The notes under the pieces: model-generated | What the model saw: only the letters and a program-made list of their open reading frames with translations | The model's database searches: none | What the model was told of the DNA's origin: nothing | Shown: piece by piece, positions 21,187 to 33,368 of the stretch | Layout of the letters: each line of letters opens with the position of its first letter | Position numbering within the stretch: the stretch's first letter is position 1 | Assembly (NCBI GenBank): GCA_021018815.1 | Contig: JAITYX010000121.1 | Coordinates: 930,001-994,000, forward strand | Source of the DNA: Talinum fruticosum | Taxonomy: Eukaryota; Streptophyta; Magnoliopsida; Caryophyllales; Talinaceae | Length of the DNA: 64,000 nucleotides | Reading direction: 5' to 3' | Made by a program: the position numbers and the translations under genes

Positions 21187-22960
21187 ATGGCTCGGAACAA
21201 TAAAGAGTTCGATGAAGGAAGATCTTCCAGCAGAGCACCAAAGTTCAAAGGATCAAATTTCGTGCACTAGAAGAAACTCGGGGAATGCCTTCTATTGGAT
21301 CACGATGAAGATGTGTGGAAGATCATACAAGAAGGCAATTACATTCATTTGAAGATGGAAGATACAAGACCTGTGCCTAAAGCAAAGTTCGAGTACACCA
21401 CTGAAGAGGCGAAAAGTTCGGAAAGAACTTTAAAGAAATGAACATTCCGATGTGCGCCATTAGCTCGGAAGAATACAACAGAGTGTCAGCCGTGACACAG
21501 CAAAAGATGTGTGGGACACTCTTGTCAACACATATGAAGGAACCAGCCAAGTAATATAAACGAAGATAAGCCAATATCTTCACGGATATGAGCTGTTCAA
21601 GATGGAGCGAGAAGAAAACATCACTCAAATGTTCATACGCTTCATTGAGATTACAAATAACCTCAAATCTCTGGGTAGAAAGATATCCCATGAAGAAATG
21701 TGTAGAAAAATTCTGAGAAGTCTACCTAACGGAAGATGCGGTCCAAAGGTAACCGCCATCGAGGAAGCTCGAGAACCTCTCACTATTAAAACCAGACGAA
21801 CTCATTGGGAAGCTACTCACCTATGAGATCCATCTGGAAGAAGAGGATGCCGAGGTCAGCACTAAAAAGAATGTTACACTAAAGGCCTCGGAAAGTAAAG
21901 GAGAAAATATGAGTTCTTTAGACTTAGAAGAAGATCCCATGGCACTCATTGCTCAAGGCTTCAAAAGAATGATGAAGCATAAGAGATGGGGGAAAAGGCC
22001 AAGAGAAGAGTCTACAAGAAAGACAAGAAGGATAGAAAATGTAAACACTCTTCCCCTTCAAAGTTATCTTTAACTAAGAACTCTGGTTGTTTTGAATGTG
22101 GCAGCAAAGATCACATAGTCAAAGACTATCCAAGGAGAAAGAGGGACAGAAAGAAGAAGAAGGTTATGATGGCCACATGGAGTGATGAAGATTCATCCGA
22201 AGAGGATGAAGAATCAAACGACTCAAAGTGTTTGATGGCATTATCAAACTTAGAAGCTGAATCTGAGTCAGACTTTGACAACTTAGACAATGTGGAGACG
22301 AATCCTCGGGAGGTAATTGAATACTTCCTCAAGTTTTCCAAAGTTGATTTAGCTATATATATTTATACTTTGGAAGAAAAGTCCAATTCTGATTCTTCCC
22401 AATTTAAAGAACAACTTGAGTCTCTCACTTCTAAGAGCACTTGCTTTGAAAAATGAATTGGAAAATCCGAGACTTACTCGAGGGAGCTCAAAACTAGTAC
22501 TTAAGCTAATGAGACTAAGTCCGAGACATTGAGAAGAGAAAATAAGCATCTAAAACAAAAGCTCAATGAGTCTCAAGAACTTGTTTTGAAATTTACTCAA
22601 GGTAAAAAAACCTTGACATGTTCTTAGGCTCTCAGTGTGTCTCCTTCGGAAAGGAAGGACTCGGTTTTAACAAAGAAGAGGAATCTAATTCCTACTTAGA
22701 TTTCTTCAAAAGGATTCTAGAACTGTAAAGTTCGGAAAGTGTGAGCACGATCCCATTCATAAGAATGAAAGGAGGACTGAGCCCGGACCACCTTATAGGA
22801 GAAAACCTTCTCCACCGGTTTACAAAAGAAAAAGACACGGATTCGGTTTTCGAAAAGGAAGACTCGGAATCGGAACAAACCCAAAGTTGTTCAAATCTGG
22901 GTTCCCAAGAGTCTTCTTCCTCGAAAAGGACCACAGTAAGGGCGATTACTTGGGTTCGTT
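21187..22960 (+). pseudogene. Copia C gag
   Basis: ATG at 21187: MARNNKEFDEGRSSSRAPKF, then KGSNFVH with a stop. Capsid phrases continue across frames: DEDVWKIIQEGNYI, EEYNRVSAV near 21470, FKMEREENITQMFIRF (21602-21826), SLGRKISHEEMCRKILRSLP. 21986-22456 gives a Lys-rich stretch, the knuckle CFECGSKDHIVKDYP (CCHY, last Cys replaced by Tyr) and a Ser/Asp/Glu-rich tail. 22460-22960 is a coiled-coil-like Glu/Lys/Gln region (KLNESQELVLKFTQ, with a frame change). Length and layout fit SIRE-type Gag. Several stops and frameshifts. Confidence 0.9.
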
Positions 22961-22989
22961 AGAGGAAGTGAGAAGGGTTAGTATGTTTT

Positions 22990-23395
22990 TGACTTGCAGG
23001 TAACTCGAGAAAAGACAAAAGGTCATTGGTACCTAGACAATGGTTGCTGACGCCACATGTCGGGAGATTCAAGACTCTTTTCTAAGTTAGAAGATTACAA
23101 GGGAGGCAAAGTCACCTTTGGAGATGACAAGTAAAGGCAAGATAGTTGGGATAGGCAAGATTGGAAAATGAGACATACAATTTGGTCGGCCTAGTCTACC
23201 TTGTTAAGGGATTAAAGTACAATCTACTTAGTATCTCTCAACTGTGTGACAAAGGTCAAGAGGTAAGATTCGCTCGGACCAATCGCTATATTTCGATGCA
23301 ACTACCAAGGAGACTAAGCTCTCACGTAAAGGTCAGGTAACACCTACACTATTCCTCTTTCGATCCAAGTCAGAACTTATCGTGTTTAAAAACTT
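22990..23395 (+). pseudogene. Copia C protease and GAG-pre-integrase
   Basis: At about 23020-23060 the active site reads WYLDNGC-stop-RHM: the catalytic Asp is kept, Ser is changed to Asn, and a TGA interrupts. MSGDSRLFSKLEDYKGGKVT follows, then LKYNLLSISQLCDKGQEVR at 23215-23270 in another frame. Inactive. Confidence 0.85.
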
Positions 23396-24350
23396 CTTTG
23401 CATGATGATTCTTGGACATGGCATCGTAGACTAGGTCATGTTAACATGCACACCATTAAAAAACTTGCATCTCATGGTTTAGTCGAGGCTTGCCTAATTG
23501 TGCATTTAAGAAAGATAAAATTTGTGAAGCATGCACTAAAGGGAAACAAGTTAGATCATCTTTCAAATCTCTCAAAACCGTTTCCACATCCAAAGTGCTT
23601 GAAATGTTACATATGGACTTATGTGGTGAAATTCCTGTAAAGAGCCTCGGAGGTAAATCATATGTACTTGTGATTATAGATGATTATTCATGATTTACCT
23701 AGGTTTGTTTTCTTAAGCACAAAAATGAAGCTTTCAAAGAGTTCAGCAAGCTTTGTAGAAAAATTCAAGTTGAGTGTCGGACTTAGATCGAAGAATTCAA
23801 GCTGACAATGGAAGGGAGTTCGATTATTCAGAATTTACTGAGTTCCGTGATAAGAATGGTATCTCCCATAACTTCTCAGCACCAAGAACTCCTCAACAGA
23901 ATGGAGTAGTGGAGAGAAAGAATAGAACTCTTGAAGAAATAGGAAGGACAATGATGATTAAACATGATCTACCTTACTATTTACGGGTTGAGGCGATTAA
24001 TACAATAAACTACACATTAAACAAATGCCTCATCGGACTCATCCTGAAGAAAACTCCATACGAGCTCTACAAAGGGAAGAAACCCAACATTTCATACTTC
24101 AAACCCTTTGGATGTAAATGTTATGTTCACAATAATGGTAAGAATCACCTGACTAAGTTTGATGCTTGGTCGAGATGAAGTTATTTTTCTTGGTTATTCA
24201 TCTCATAGTAAAGCATATCGCATTTTCAATAAACGAACTAACAAAGTGGAAGAAAGAATCTACGTTGTTTTTGATGAGATTGATAAGGGAAAAGCAATTG
24301 AGTTAGCATTCTCGGATCTCAAACTTAGTCGAGATGACGATCTTGCTTGA
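23396..24350 (+). pseudogene. Copia C integrase
   Basis: H2C2 zinc domain: WTWHRRLGHVNMHTIKKLAS, CEACTKGKQVRSS. Catalytic core: first Asp in MLHMDLCGEIP, second in IQADNGREFD (23774-24178 frame), Glu in QQNGVVERKNRTLEEI, so the D-D-E triad can be traced. C-terminal phrases YELYKGKKPNISYFKPFGCK and FLGYSSHSKAYRIFNKRT follow (24159-24350). Frame changes near 23480, 23690 and 24165. Confidence 0.9.
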
Positions 24351-25327
24351 AGAAGAGCTCGACGAGTCAAGGAAAAGCAATTGAGAATGAGGTAATTCAT
24401 AATATCATGACTCAGACTGAATCAGCTCAAGAGCCGGCTCAAAATGCTGAAAGTTAACTAGATGAGCAAGCTCAATCATATCAAATCACTAAAGATCAAC
24501 CAATTCAACCTACGGATCTGGTGAACTAGAGAACAAGTAGAGCATTCAAATATGCTTCGAGTCACCCACTTGAAAACATCCTGTCTAACATCAATAATGG
24601 GGTAAGAACTCATTCTTCTTTGCATAACCTATGTGCATTCACTGCATTCATTTCATTAATTGAACCAAGAAATGCAGTAGAGGCCCTAAATGAACCTAAA
24701 TGGGTAGAGGCCATGCAAGAGGAACTTAATCAATTAGAAAGAAACTAAGTCCGGACTCGACAAAATTACCTTCGACCACCCAGTCATAGGTACCAAATGG
24801 GTTTTCAAGAACAAACTGGATGAAGGTGGGTTGGTAGTCGAAATACGGCTAGACTTGTGGCCCAAGGTTACAATCAAGAAGAAGAATTGATTGTGGGGAA
24901 ACCTTTGCACTAATTGCTAGGATTGAAGCAATTAGAATCCTATTGGCATTTGCATCAAGCATGAACATTAAATTGTATCAAATGGATGTCAAATGTGCTT
25001 TTCTTAATGGTTTTATTCAAGAGGAAGTCTATGTTGAGGAACCCCTTGGATTTGAAAACTCGGAATTTCCAAATCATGTTTTCAAGTTGCAAAAAGCTCT
25101 TTATTTTCTTAAACAAGCTCCCAGAGCTTGGTATGAAAGACAGAGCAGACCTCTTGGTTGAAAATGATTTTAAAAGAGGTCAGATTGACAAAACTCTCTT
25201 CGTAAAAACCAAGGGGAATGACTTTCTTATTGCTCATATCTATGTCGATGACATAATTTTTGAGCTACTAATGAAAATCTCTGTTGAGATTTTTCCGAGT
25301 TAATACGACACGAATTCCAAATGAGCA
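24351..25327 (+). pseudogene. Copia C linker and reverse transcriptase, upstream part
   Basis: 24351-24650 is the Glu/Gln-rich linker. RT begins with EALNEPKWVEAMQEELNQLE near 24690, then [33 protein letters not shown] (24943-25161), KLQKALYFLKQAPRAWYER and the intact catalytic YVDD at 25241-25252. Element D interrupts after FQMSM at 25327. RT resumes at 33369. Frame breaks near 24770, 24840 and 25140. Confidence 0.9.
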
Positions 25328-25332
25328 TGATG

Positions 25333-26870
25333 TGAAGGCTTGCTCTTGGAGAGACCGAGTCACCCGAGAGCGGGGTTAATAGGGTGATGAGGAATTTTAA
25401 GCAAATAAAGGAAGAATAAAACTAGAGATGACTCTGTGGAGAGTCCGAGTCTAGATTGGACTCGAAAAGTGCGAACTTAGAAAGTTATGTGGAAACCCTC
25501 CTGGGCGAGAAAACCACGGTCGGTGCTAATCCAAGCACCAAGACAAATCCACTATTTTGAATCCATAAAATACGAGTAGAACGACTCAACCAGAATTGCT
25601 CCCTTAGACAATTCCTTACAAGATTTTCCTAGACTTAGAAATTACCTTATCCGATCTAGTACTTCCTACCCGAGGTAAGCTTTACGAGTTAGGGACAACT
25701 AAGCTGACTTAACCCTCATAGCTCAATCAAGGGATCTTACTCAGAATGTAAGAATGAGTGTTTGTAAACTGATTACAAGAACTTACAACTCGGAAAGATA
25801 TTAAGTACGAGTGTTGGAGTTGTAAGTAGAAGATTGAGTATGAATACAATGACTTTTGCTTAAGTACGTGTATTGACGGTTGGTTCAGCAATCTTCAAGT
25901 CTTGAGAGTTGTCTTCTATTTATAGATAACCAAGCAGATTAGCCGTTGTGACTATCTTCCGACTGGAAGCCCTTTGTGATCTTTGCAATAGATTTTTGAG
26001 TCACTCGGAAAATATCCATTGAGGTGTGAACGTTGGGTAACGACTCTTAACTCCTTTGGAAGTCCCAATCCACTGGTGGTGTCCGAAAAGTAGGGTGGAA
26101 ACCACCATTGAGCTTAGCGTTGTGGATTTCCAGTTTTGTAAATAGACAACCACGACACGATGTCCGGGCCTTGGTCGGAGGTGGAAAAAGCCTTGTCTGC
26201 TGGTGATTTGACGTTTTGAAGCCGGTTACTTTTGTAATTCAAAAATATGATAGCCTCGTTTGAATAACCTACAAAAGTAAATCAATTTGGTTCTCAAAGT
26301 ATAAAATACTTTGGTCCAAGATTAGACATAGATAATAATTTTAATTAAGATAATTAAGTGCATAATTATCCGAGTCGAAAGAAATGGAATTTTTGAGTCT
26401 AATATCCATTATACTCAAATTCCATCCGAGTCGATCTAGAGGCAAAGCAAGTCGGGTAAATAACATCAGAGTGGAAAGACTTGATCTAGACCACCAATGT
26501 TCAAACCAAGCATGCTGCCTTAGAAACATGAATTAACACGAGTAATCCAATCAATCTTAGATTATGAAGTCGAAGCGAGTTTATGTAAACTAGAACAAAT
26601 GTTTGAACATGTAATATATCTGAGTGTTGTCCGAGTGACTCGAAACGGTGTGTGAAATGATAAACAAGATTATGCTTTCTAAGTTAGTTAGAGTCTAAAG
26701 AGAATATATACAATAGATTTTGTAACACTCGGAAAAGATGCTTATATCACTCGAAACGACTATTAAAGTAGATAGAATGACTTTTAATCAAAACCTTATG
26801 AGAGATGAAGTCTTATACCCGATCCCTTGATGGAACTTAAAATGATATATATGTAAGGTCCGAGTCTTCA
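25333..26870 (-). repeat. Copia D 3' LTR (1,538 bp, antisense)
   Basis: Reverse complement of the family LTR: TGAAGGCTTGCTC... to ...GTCCGAGTCTTCA. The antisense TATA (CTATTTATAG) is near 25918. Next to it at about 26871-26886 is AATCTCCCCTTTTTG, the complement of a polypurine tract. 26890-27452 is AT-rich noncoding sequence between the third ORF and the tract. Confidence 0.92.
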
Positions 26871-27452
26871 ATCTCCCCTTTTTGATGAAAGGCATTCTAT
26901 ACTTAGACAGAAATATTGTTAGTGATATAGATCCGGTGTTTCATCCTTTCTCAAGGAATAAGTTAGAAAAAAAAATGATAGAATTGTGTAGAGTAATTGA
27001 AGTGAAACTTATATTCTATTAGAGCAAAATAAGCTGAGATTGCATAAAAAGAGCTAAAGTATTAGAGCAAGAAAATAACTATGTATCGGAGCAATGATAG
27101 ATATAGTTGTCATACTAAGCAAGAAATTGAAACTCGAAATAATAAACTCATAAATAATAAACTCGAAATAATTGCTTGAAGCGATAAACTCAGAGATAGT
27201 GCAACTCGGAAGGCGAGATAGCGATTATTAATGAAATGCATTATAATTTAAACTAAAGAGTTTACACAAAAGAGGGTGAGAGAAACCCCCTAAACAAGAT
27301 AACAAATTTTTCTAACTATTTCTAACTATTCTCCCCTTGCCTTTTAGCAAAAGCAAAAAAAGGAAGAATGTATCAAGTAAATACAAATTTGATGTCCGGA
27401 CAAAGAAAAATTAAAAAGCAAAAAAAGTTAAGATTGAAGAGATGGAGCGAGG

Positions 27453-29036
27453 CTAAGTTGAGGCGGGTGGACGAGCGAGTGCGCCTTCGCGATAAGATCT
27501 AGAAGATATGGATGAGCGAGGCGAAGGCAACACCGGGATCTCTAGAATGGGCTCGGCTTTGAGTGGGCGACCCAGAACTAAGTCGTCCGGAGGCTCATCC
27601 TCCCGGAACTCCTGACGGAGGGGTATGCTCGAGCTAACCAGCTGCTGGCCGATCATGGTCGGCAGGGTCTTCGACCCACTCGGACTACTGTCCGAGCGAT
27701 CATTTCTGGTTGAGGTTCCGGAGCATTTGGGCCCTCTACTGCTGCTGGCCCTTGTTTTTCTTCTTTCTCCCCTACCTCGAGATGGAGCTGCCTCAGCCGC
27801 AGGCTCCTTTTCTTCTCCTTCTTCTTCTTCATCTCCCCTTCCGAGGATGATTTGGCCGGACTCAAGGATTCTTCGAAGTGTCCGAGTCAACCGGATCCTG
27901 AGCCGCCTTAGATTGCCTCTCCTGAAGGAGCTCAAGCGGCTCCTCTCGCTCCTTAACTAGGGCCTTCACTCAAGAAGCACATCTTGCTGCTCTCGGATTT
28001 GGGATTGAGCGGTTTTCGGTTAATGGTCATAAAGCGAAGGACGGTCTTGAATGACTAGAGGATGTCCTTGAACTTAGTGGACACCCGGGAGAGCTTGTCT
28101 ATGATAGCAGTGGACAAGGCAGAAGAGATAATTTGAGAAACACCTAAGGTGGAGGCACCACCAGGTGGAGGAGGTAGAGAGAGAGTGGGCTGAGTTTGAG
28201 TCCGAGGCGGAGAAGGTGGCCTCATATCTAAGCTATGGACCCGGACACCCGGTTGGGTCTCCTGGTATCCATACCCAAGGAGTTCCTTTTTGCCAACAAC
28301 AATGGCAGCCTCGAAACCGTGTTAGGATTTGAGGGAAGAGGAACTTTAAACTGTTTGAAGATGAGGGTGAGAAGAGCCCCGAAAGAAAGAGGGGTGCTCC
28401 TTTTGTTACGAGTCCGAGCCGGCGCAACTGCCATTTGCTCGACTATGGCGGGAAAGAGGTCTACTTCATATCCCTCTAAAATTTCGTAAAGAGCTTTGAG
28501 GTGCTTGGAGTTAGGGTTCTCTTTCCTAGAATGCTTGAGAGAAGAAAGTCTTCATCGGCAGAAAACACGAAGGCGAGCTTCGATTTGATTTGAGTCAAGG
28601 GAAGTTTTTACGTGACTCGGGAAACTCTTTAGCGTACTTCTCAAAGAAATCATCAGCAACCTCGTTGAAAGGTATGGGATTGCTGTTTAAGAACATACAA
28701 GACACTTTGAAAAGACGATGGAGAAGAGAAGTGTTGATGCGGACAGTGATGTCCTGAACTCTGGAGATGAGGATACCCTCGAGCTAGAAAGATTGGAGTA
28801 GAACTCGAAATGAGTTATGGGTAGATGAAATCACCGAAATAGAGGAAATTGTAAACCCTTGTGGACTTTATGTGAGCCAACCACGAAAAGTTAGTGGTCG
28901 GGAAAAATTTGTCATCTAACGTTAGGTGTTGGGTGACAAGAGGTTTGGAAGGAGTGGAGGGGCCTTCCTTGCTTTTTATGCGAGGTTTCTTGGTGGCGGA
29001 ACCAAGAAAATCAGGGTGGAAACCTCTTTTCGTCAT
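27453..29036 (-). pseudogene. Third ORF (ORF3/env-like position) of copia D
   Basis: Starts MTKRGFHPDFLGSATKKPRI at 29036 and continues VTQHLTLDDKFFPTT, YNFLYFGDFIYP before the first stop. Collinear with ORF3 of B, C and F. Further pieces in shifting frames: a FEKYAKE-like stretch near 28640, an Arg/Lys-Ser block (28228-28434), then 27453-27935 with a Glu-rich patch (EEEEGEEKEPAAE), EPPDDLVLGRPLKAEPI and a Ser/Arg-rich end. No signal peptide is seen at the start; KKPRIK resembles a nuclear localisation signal. Function unknown; see the copia C copy for domain comments. Confidence 0.8.
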
Positions 29037-29305
29037 GTTTGTTGTTGAAAAGAGAGGAAAGAGATGAACTTTTAACAGAGAGAAAGAAAGAGAGAAAGCT
29101 CGACGTGAGTGAGCGAAGAGAAAAAGAAAAGTGAAAGAGTAGTAAGAAAGAGAGCCAAGAGCAACGAGCTTACTTGATATGTTCTTCTCTTAGCTTGAGA
29201 GTGACGTACGTTTCTCCGAATGCAGAGAGGTTGTCTCGAGTAGGAGTAAGTGCGAGAGCGAGAGTAAGTAGAGAGTAAAGTAACGAAATGAAGGAAAATA
29301 GACGC

Positions 29306-29313
29306 TATTTATA
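29306..29313 (-). promoter_or_regulatory. Internal TATA box upstream of copia D third ORF
   Basis: On the minus strand CTCTATAAATAGCGTC, 270 bases upstream of the ORF3 ATG, followed by the conserved phrase TTTTCCTTCATTTCG. AACGG words lie upstream (near 29359 and 29394). Confidence 0.65.
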
Positions 29314-29701
29314 GAGAAATAGTCGTCCTTCGATATACGTTCGACTCGGCTTCCTCAACGGTCACCTTAGACCAGTGTGGACTGTTCGCTATCCAACGGT
29401 GAGAATTTCAGCGACCGTCTCTCAATGGCTAGTTGTCCGATCGATGGGTGTGAGATAGAGAGAGAAGAAGAGAGATTTTGAAAGAAATTTATGAAATTCT
29501 CGCACCGATCTAGAGATGATTTCGAAGTTTGAAGTCCGAGTGTTCTCAAAATTTGAGTCTGACTCAGCTAAGTTTTTGAGTGACTCGAAACGGCAAACAA
29601 CTAATAACTACAGCTCAGTATCACTGGTTCAACTGAACTAATGGCTATTAAGGAAAGTAAGCACACAACACATAATCATGCAAAGTAATTAAAAAAATTA
29701 A

Positions 29702-30697
29702 TTATGCATTAATCATGCCAAGCTCATTCCTAATAAAACAGAAGCGATCCTCGCTAAGGGGCTTAGTAAACATATCAGCTAATTGAAGATTGATAGGAAT
29801 GAATTCAAGTTCAATATCACCCTTTTCAGAATGATCTCTCGAGAAAATGATACCGACCTCAATATGTTTAGTCTTTGAGTGCTTGAACTGGATTCTTGGT
29901 GATTCCGATTGCACTTTGATTATCACATTTAATTGGAACAAATTTGAATGAAAGTCCAAGATCTTTCTAGTGTTGCTTTATCCACAAGATCCGAGCACAG
30001 ACATGCCCTGGCCGCAATATACTCAGCTTCAACAGTTGATAGAGCTACTGAGTTTTGTTTCTTTGAATGCCAAGATATCGAGGATTGACCCGAAACCGGC
30101 AAGCTCCCGAGGTGCTCTTTCTATCAACTTTGTATCCAACATAGTCAGCATCTAAGTATCCAGTGAGAGTCGGTTCCGAGTCTCTTGAGTACCATAGACC
30201 TAAATTCCGAGTCCTTGCAAGATATCTCGAATATTCTCTTCGCCGCAGTGAGTTGTGATTCTTTTGGATTAGCTTGAAATCTTGCACACGAGACAGACAT
30301 TAAACATTATGTTTAGTCTACTGGAAGTGAGATAGAGCAAAGATCCAATCATACCTCGATAAAGTTTCGATCTACTGCTTTACCTTTCTCGACTGAGTCC
30401 AGGTTTTATCTCTGCGACTCGTAGGCTGTTGCTGCATGTTTTGCATCTTAGAGTTTATGCTTCTTCAGCAGCTCCTTGGTATACTTTGATTGATGGACAA
30501 AGATTCCATCTTTGTCTTGCTTGATTTGTAGACCAAGGAAGAAATTAAGTTCACCCATCATACTCATTTGAAATTCCTATCTCATTAACTCGGAAAAATC
30601 TCGACACAAAATTTCATTAGTAGCTCCAAAAATTATGTCATCAACATATATCCGAGCAATAAGAAAGTCTTTCCCCTTGGTTTTTATAAAAAGATTT
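29702..30697 (-). pseudogene. Copia D RT C-terminus and RNase H
   Basis: Minus strand from about 30697: FIKTKGKDF, an intact YVDD-type box near 30640, MSMMGELNFFLGL near 30555, KRIF and NLGLWYSRDSEPTLTGYLDAD (30045-30287), then HSKTKHIEVG, HSEKGDIELEFIPINLQLAD, MFTKPLSEDRFCF and the stop at 29702. Several stops. The upstream RT is deleted. Confidence 0.9.
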
Positions 30698-32601
30698 TTG
30701 AATCTCCTAACATGTGGCGTGAGCATCCACTATCTAGGTACCAATGCCCTTTTGTTCTTTTATGAGCTACTCGCAAGTCGAAACAAACTAACCTTTCTCA
30801 TTTCCTCTAACGAACCCGAGTAACTCCCTTTATCGTGGTCGTATTATGAGGAAATAGACTCTTGGGAATCGAGATTTAAATAACTTTAGGTTTGGTCTGA
30901 TTATGAGTCTTTCTTTTATAGAACCGAGTCTGTGTCTCTTTCTTTTGAAAAGCTTTTCTTTTATAAACCGGTGGAGAGGGTTTTCTCCTGTAAGTTGGTC
31001 CTGGCTCGGTCCGCCTTTCATTCTTATAGATGGGACCACGCTCAGCCTTCCGAAACTTCATAGTTCCGGAATCCTTTTTGAAAAGTTCCGAGTAGGAATT
31101 GGATTCCTCCTCTTTGTTAAAACCAAGCCCTTCCTTTCGAAGGTGACACATTGAGATCCTAAGAGCATATCAAGGTTTTTCTGACCTTGAGTAAATTTTA
31201 AAACAAGCTCTTGAGACTCGTTGAGATTTTTCTTCAATTGCTCATTCTCTCTTCTAAGTGACTCGGACTCGGTCTCATTAGATTGCGCACTGGTCTTGAG
31301 TTCTCTTAGAGTAAGTCTCAGCTTTTTCAATTCATTTTTCACTGAGATGCTCTCAAAAGTAATTGACTCAAGTTGTTCTTTGAACCGAGAAGAATCGAAT
31401 TGGACTTTTCTTCCAAAGTAAAAATATATTTGGCTAAATCTACTTTGGAGAATTTGAGGAAGTATTCAATTACCTCCCGAGGATTTGTTTCCTCAGCTGT
31501 CCGAATGATCCGAGTCTCACTCTGTTTCGACTTCCGAGTCGAGAGTGCCATCGGACATTTTGAGCCATCCGAGTCCTCATCATCTTCTGATGAGTCTTCA
31601 GCACTCCATGTGGCCATCATGGCTTTTTCTTCTTTCTCGTTCCTCTTTCTCTTAGGACAGTCCTTGACTATGTGTTCCTTGTCTGTCACATTCAAAACAG
31701 ACTGAGTTCTTAGTTAAAGATAACTTTGAAGGGAAGAGTGCTTATCTTTTCTATCCTTCTTGTCTTTCTTATAGAAGTCTTCTCTTGGCTTCTTATCCCA
31801 TCTCTTGTGCTTTATTATTCTCTTGAAGCCTCTAGCGATGAGTGCCATGGGATCCTCTTCTGAGTTTGATGAACTCGGATTTGCTTCTCTGGTTTACGAG
31901 GCTTTAAGCGCAATGTTCTTTTTGGTGCCGACATCTGCGTCCTCCTCTTCCGAGATGGATCTCGTGGGTGAATAGCTTCCCAATGAGTTCGTCCGGCTTG
32001 AGTTGAGAGAGGTTCCGAGCCTCTTTAATGGCTGTCACCTTGGGACCCCATCTTCTCTTAGGTAGGATTCTAGGTATCTTTCTCGGACATTTCCTCATGG
32101 GAAATCTTTCTACCCAGAGATTTAAGATTATTGGTGATCTTAGTGAAGCGGATGAACATCCGAGTGATGTTTTCTTCGGCTCCATCTTGAACAGCTCATA
32201 CTTGTGAAGATATTGGCTTATCTTTGCTTGTCGACCTGGCTTGTGCCTTCATAAGTTTTGACCAGTGTGTCCTACACTTCTTTGGCCGTGTCGAGGCGGA
32301 CACTTGGTTGTACTCTTCCGAGCCGATGGCGCACATCGGAATGTTCATCGCCTTGAAGTTCTTTATGAACTTCTCGCTTCATCGGCGAGTGAACTCGGCC
32401 TTTGTCTTGGGCACGAGTCTTGTTTCTTCCGTCTTCATAGGAATGTAGTTGCCTACTTGTATGATATTCTAAACATCCTCATCATGATCCAAGCAGGAAG
32501 CATTCCATGAGCTTCTTGCACTGCACAAAGTTAGATCCTTTGATCTTTGGTGGTCTGCTAGAAGATCTTCCTTCATCGAACTCTCTATTGTTCCGAGCCA
32601 T
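30698..32601 (-). pseudogene. Copia D gag and start of protease
   Basis: ATG at 32601 (MARNNREFDEGRSSSRPPK). Capsid pieces follow through 32185-31904 (RWGPKVTAIKEARNLSQLKP, DELIGKLFTHEIHL). The knuckle region 31695-31660 keeps HIVKDCP, so the last Cys survives, though the first Cys pair is damaged. The acidic tail and NPREVIEYFLKFSKVDLAKY lie at 31339-31600. A coiled-coil-like region is at 31342-31058 (LRRENEQLKKNLNESQELVL). Protease LDSGCSRHM, with intact DSG, sits near 30735, then the reading jumps to RT at about 30697. Confidence 0.88.
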
Positions 32602-32645
32602 TTGATCTTTAAACCTTTGGATGGTTACATCCTTTCGAAAGGCTA

Positions 32646-32657
32646 GGCTCGATATCA
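32646..32657 (-). promoter_or_regulatory. Copia D primer-binding site
   Basis: Minus strand TGATATCGAGCC next to the 5' LTR end; tRNA-iMet type with one substitution and the same missing A as the other copies. Confidence 0.75.
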
Positions 32658-32659
32658 AT

Positions 32660-33368
32660 TGAAGGTTTGCTCTTGGAGAGACTAAGTCACCCTAGAGGGG
32701 GTGAATAGGGTGATGAGGAATTTTAAGCAAATAAAGGAAGAATAAAACTAGAGATGACTATGTGGAGAGTCCGAGTCTAGATTGGACTCGGAAAAGTGCT
32801 AACTCAAAAAGTTACGTGGAAACCCTCCTGGGGCAGAAAACCACGGTCAGTGCTAATCCAAGCACCAAGTCAAATCCACTATTTTGAATCCACAAAATAC
32901 AAGGACTAACTCTACCAGAATTAACCGAGTCGGTCTTGAGGCAAAGCAAGTCGGGTAAATAACATCGAGTGGAAAGACTTGATCTAGACCACCAATGTTC
33001 AAACCAAGCATGTTGCCTTAGAAACATGAATTAACCGAGTAATCCAATCAATCTTAGATTATGAAGTCGAACCGAGTTTATGTAAACTAGAACAAATGTT
33101 TGAACATGTAATATATCCGAGTGTTGTCCGAGTGACTCGAAACAGAGTGTGTGAAATGATAAACAAGATTATGCTTTCTAAGTTAGTCGAGTCTAAAGAG
33201 AATATATACAATAGATTTTGTAACACTCGTAAAAGATGCTATATCACTCGGAACTGACTATTAAAGTAGATAGAATGACTTTTAATCAAAACCTTATGAG
33301 AGATGAAGTCTTATACCCGATCCCTCGATGGAACTTAGAATGATATATATGTAAGGTCCGAGTCTTCA
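32660..33368 (-). repeat. Copia D 5' LTR with ~830 bp internal deletion
   Basis: Both LTR termini are present (TGAAGG at 32660 and GTCTTCA at 33368) but the copy is only 709 bp against 1,538 for its partner. The break is near 32925, where the CAGAATTA phrase jumps to CCGAGTCGGTC. The deleted piece includes the TATA box and AACGG region, so this LTR has lost its promoter. Confidence 0.88.

Larger units (their letters stand above)
25333..33368 (-). mobile_element. Copia element D (SIRE-like, antisense, internally deleted) inside copia C RT
   Basis: Bounded by TGAAGG (25333) and GTCTTCA (33368), with the 5 bp target duplication TGATG at 25328-25332 and 33369-33373. Removing it rejoins copia C's ATGAGCATGATGGGAGAGC. 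Read on the minus strand: 5' LTR, primer site, gag, protease start, then an abrupt jump to the RT C-terminus, RNase H, third ORF, 3' LTR. Integrase and most of RT are absent, so D depended on other copies for mobility. Confidence 0.93.

Noticed and set aside
27625..27960. 111-codon plus-strand frame rich in Leu/Ser
   Set aside because: It is the shadow of the minus-strand Glu/Arg-rich part of copia D's third ORF.
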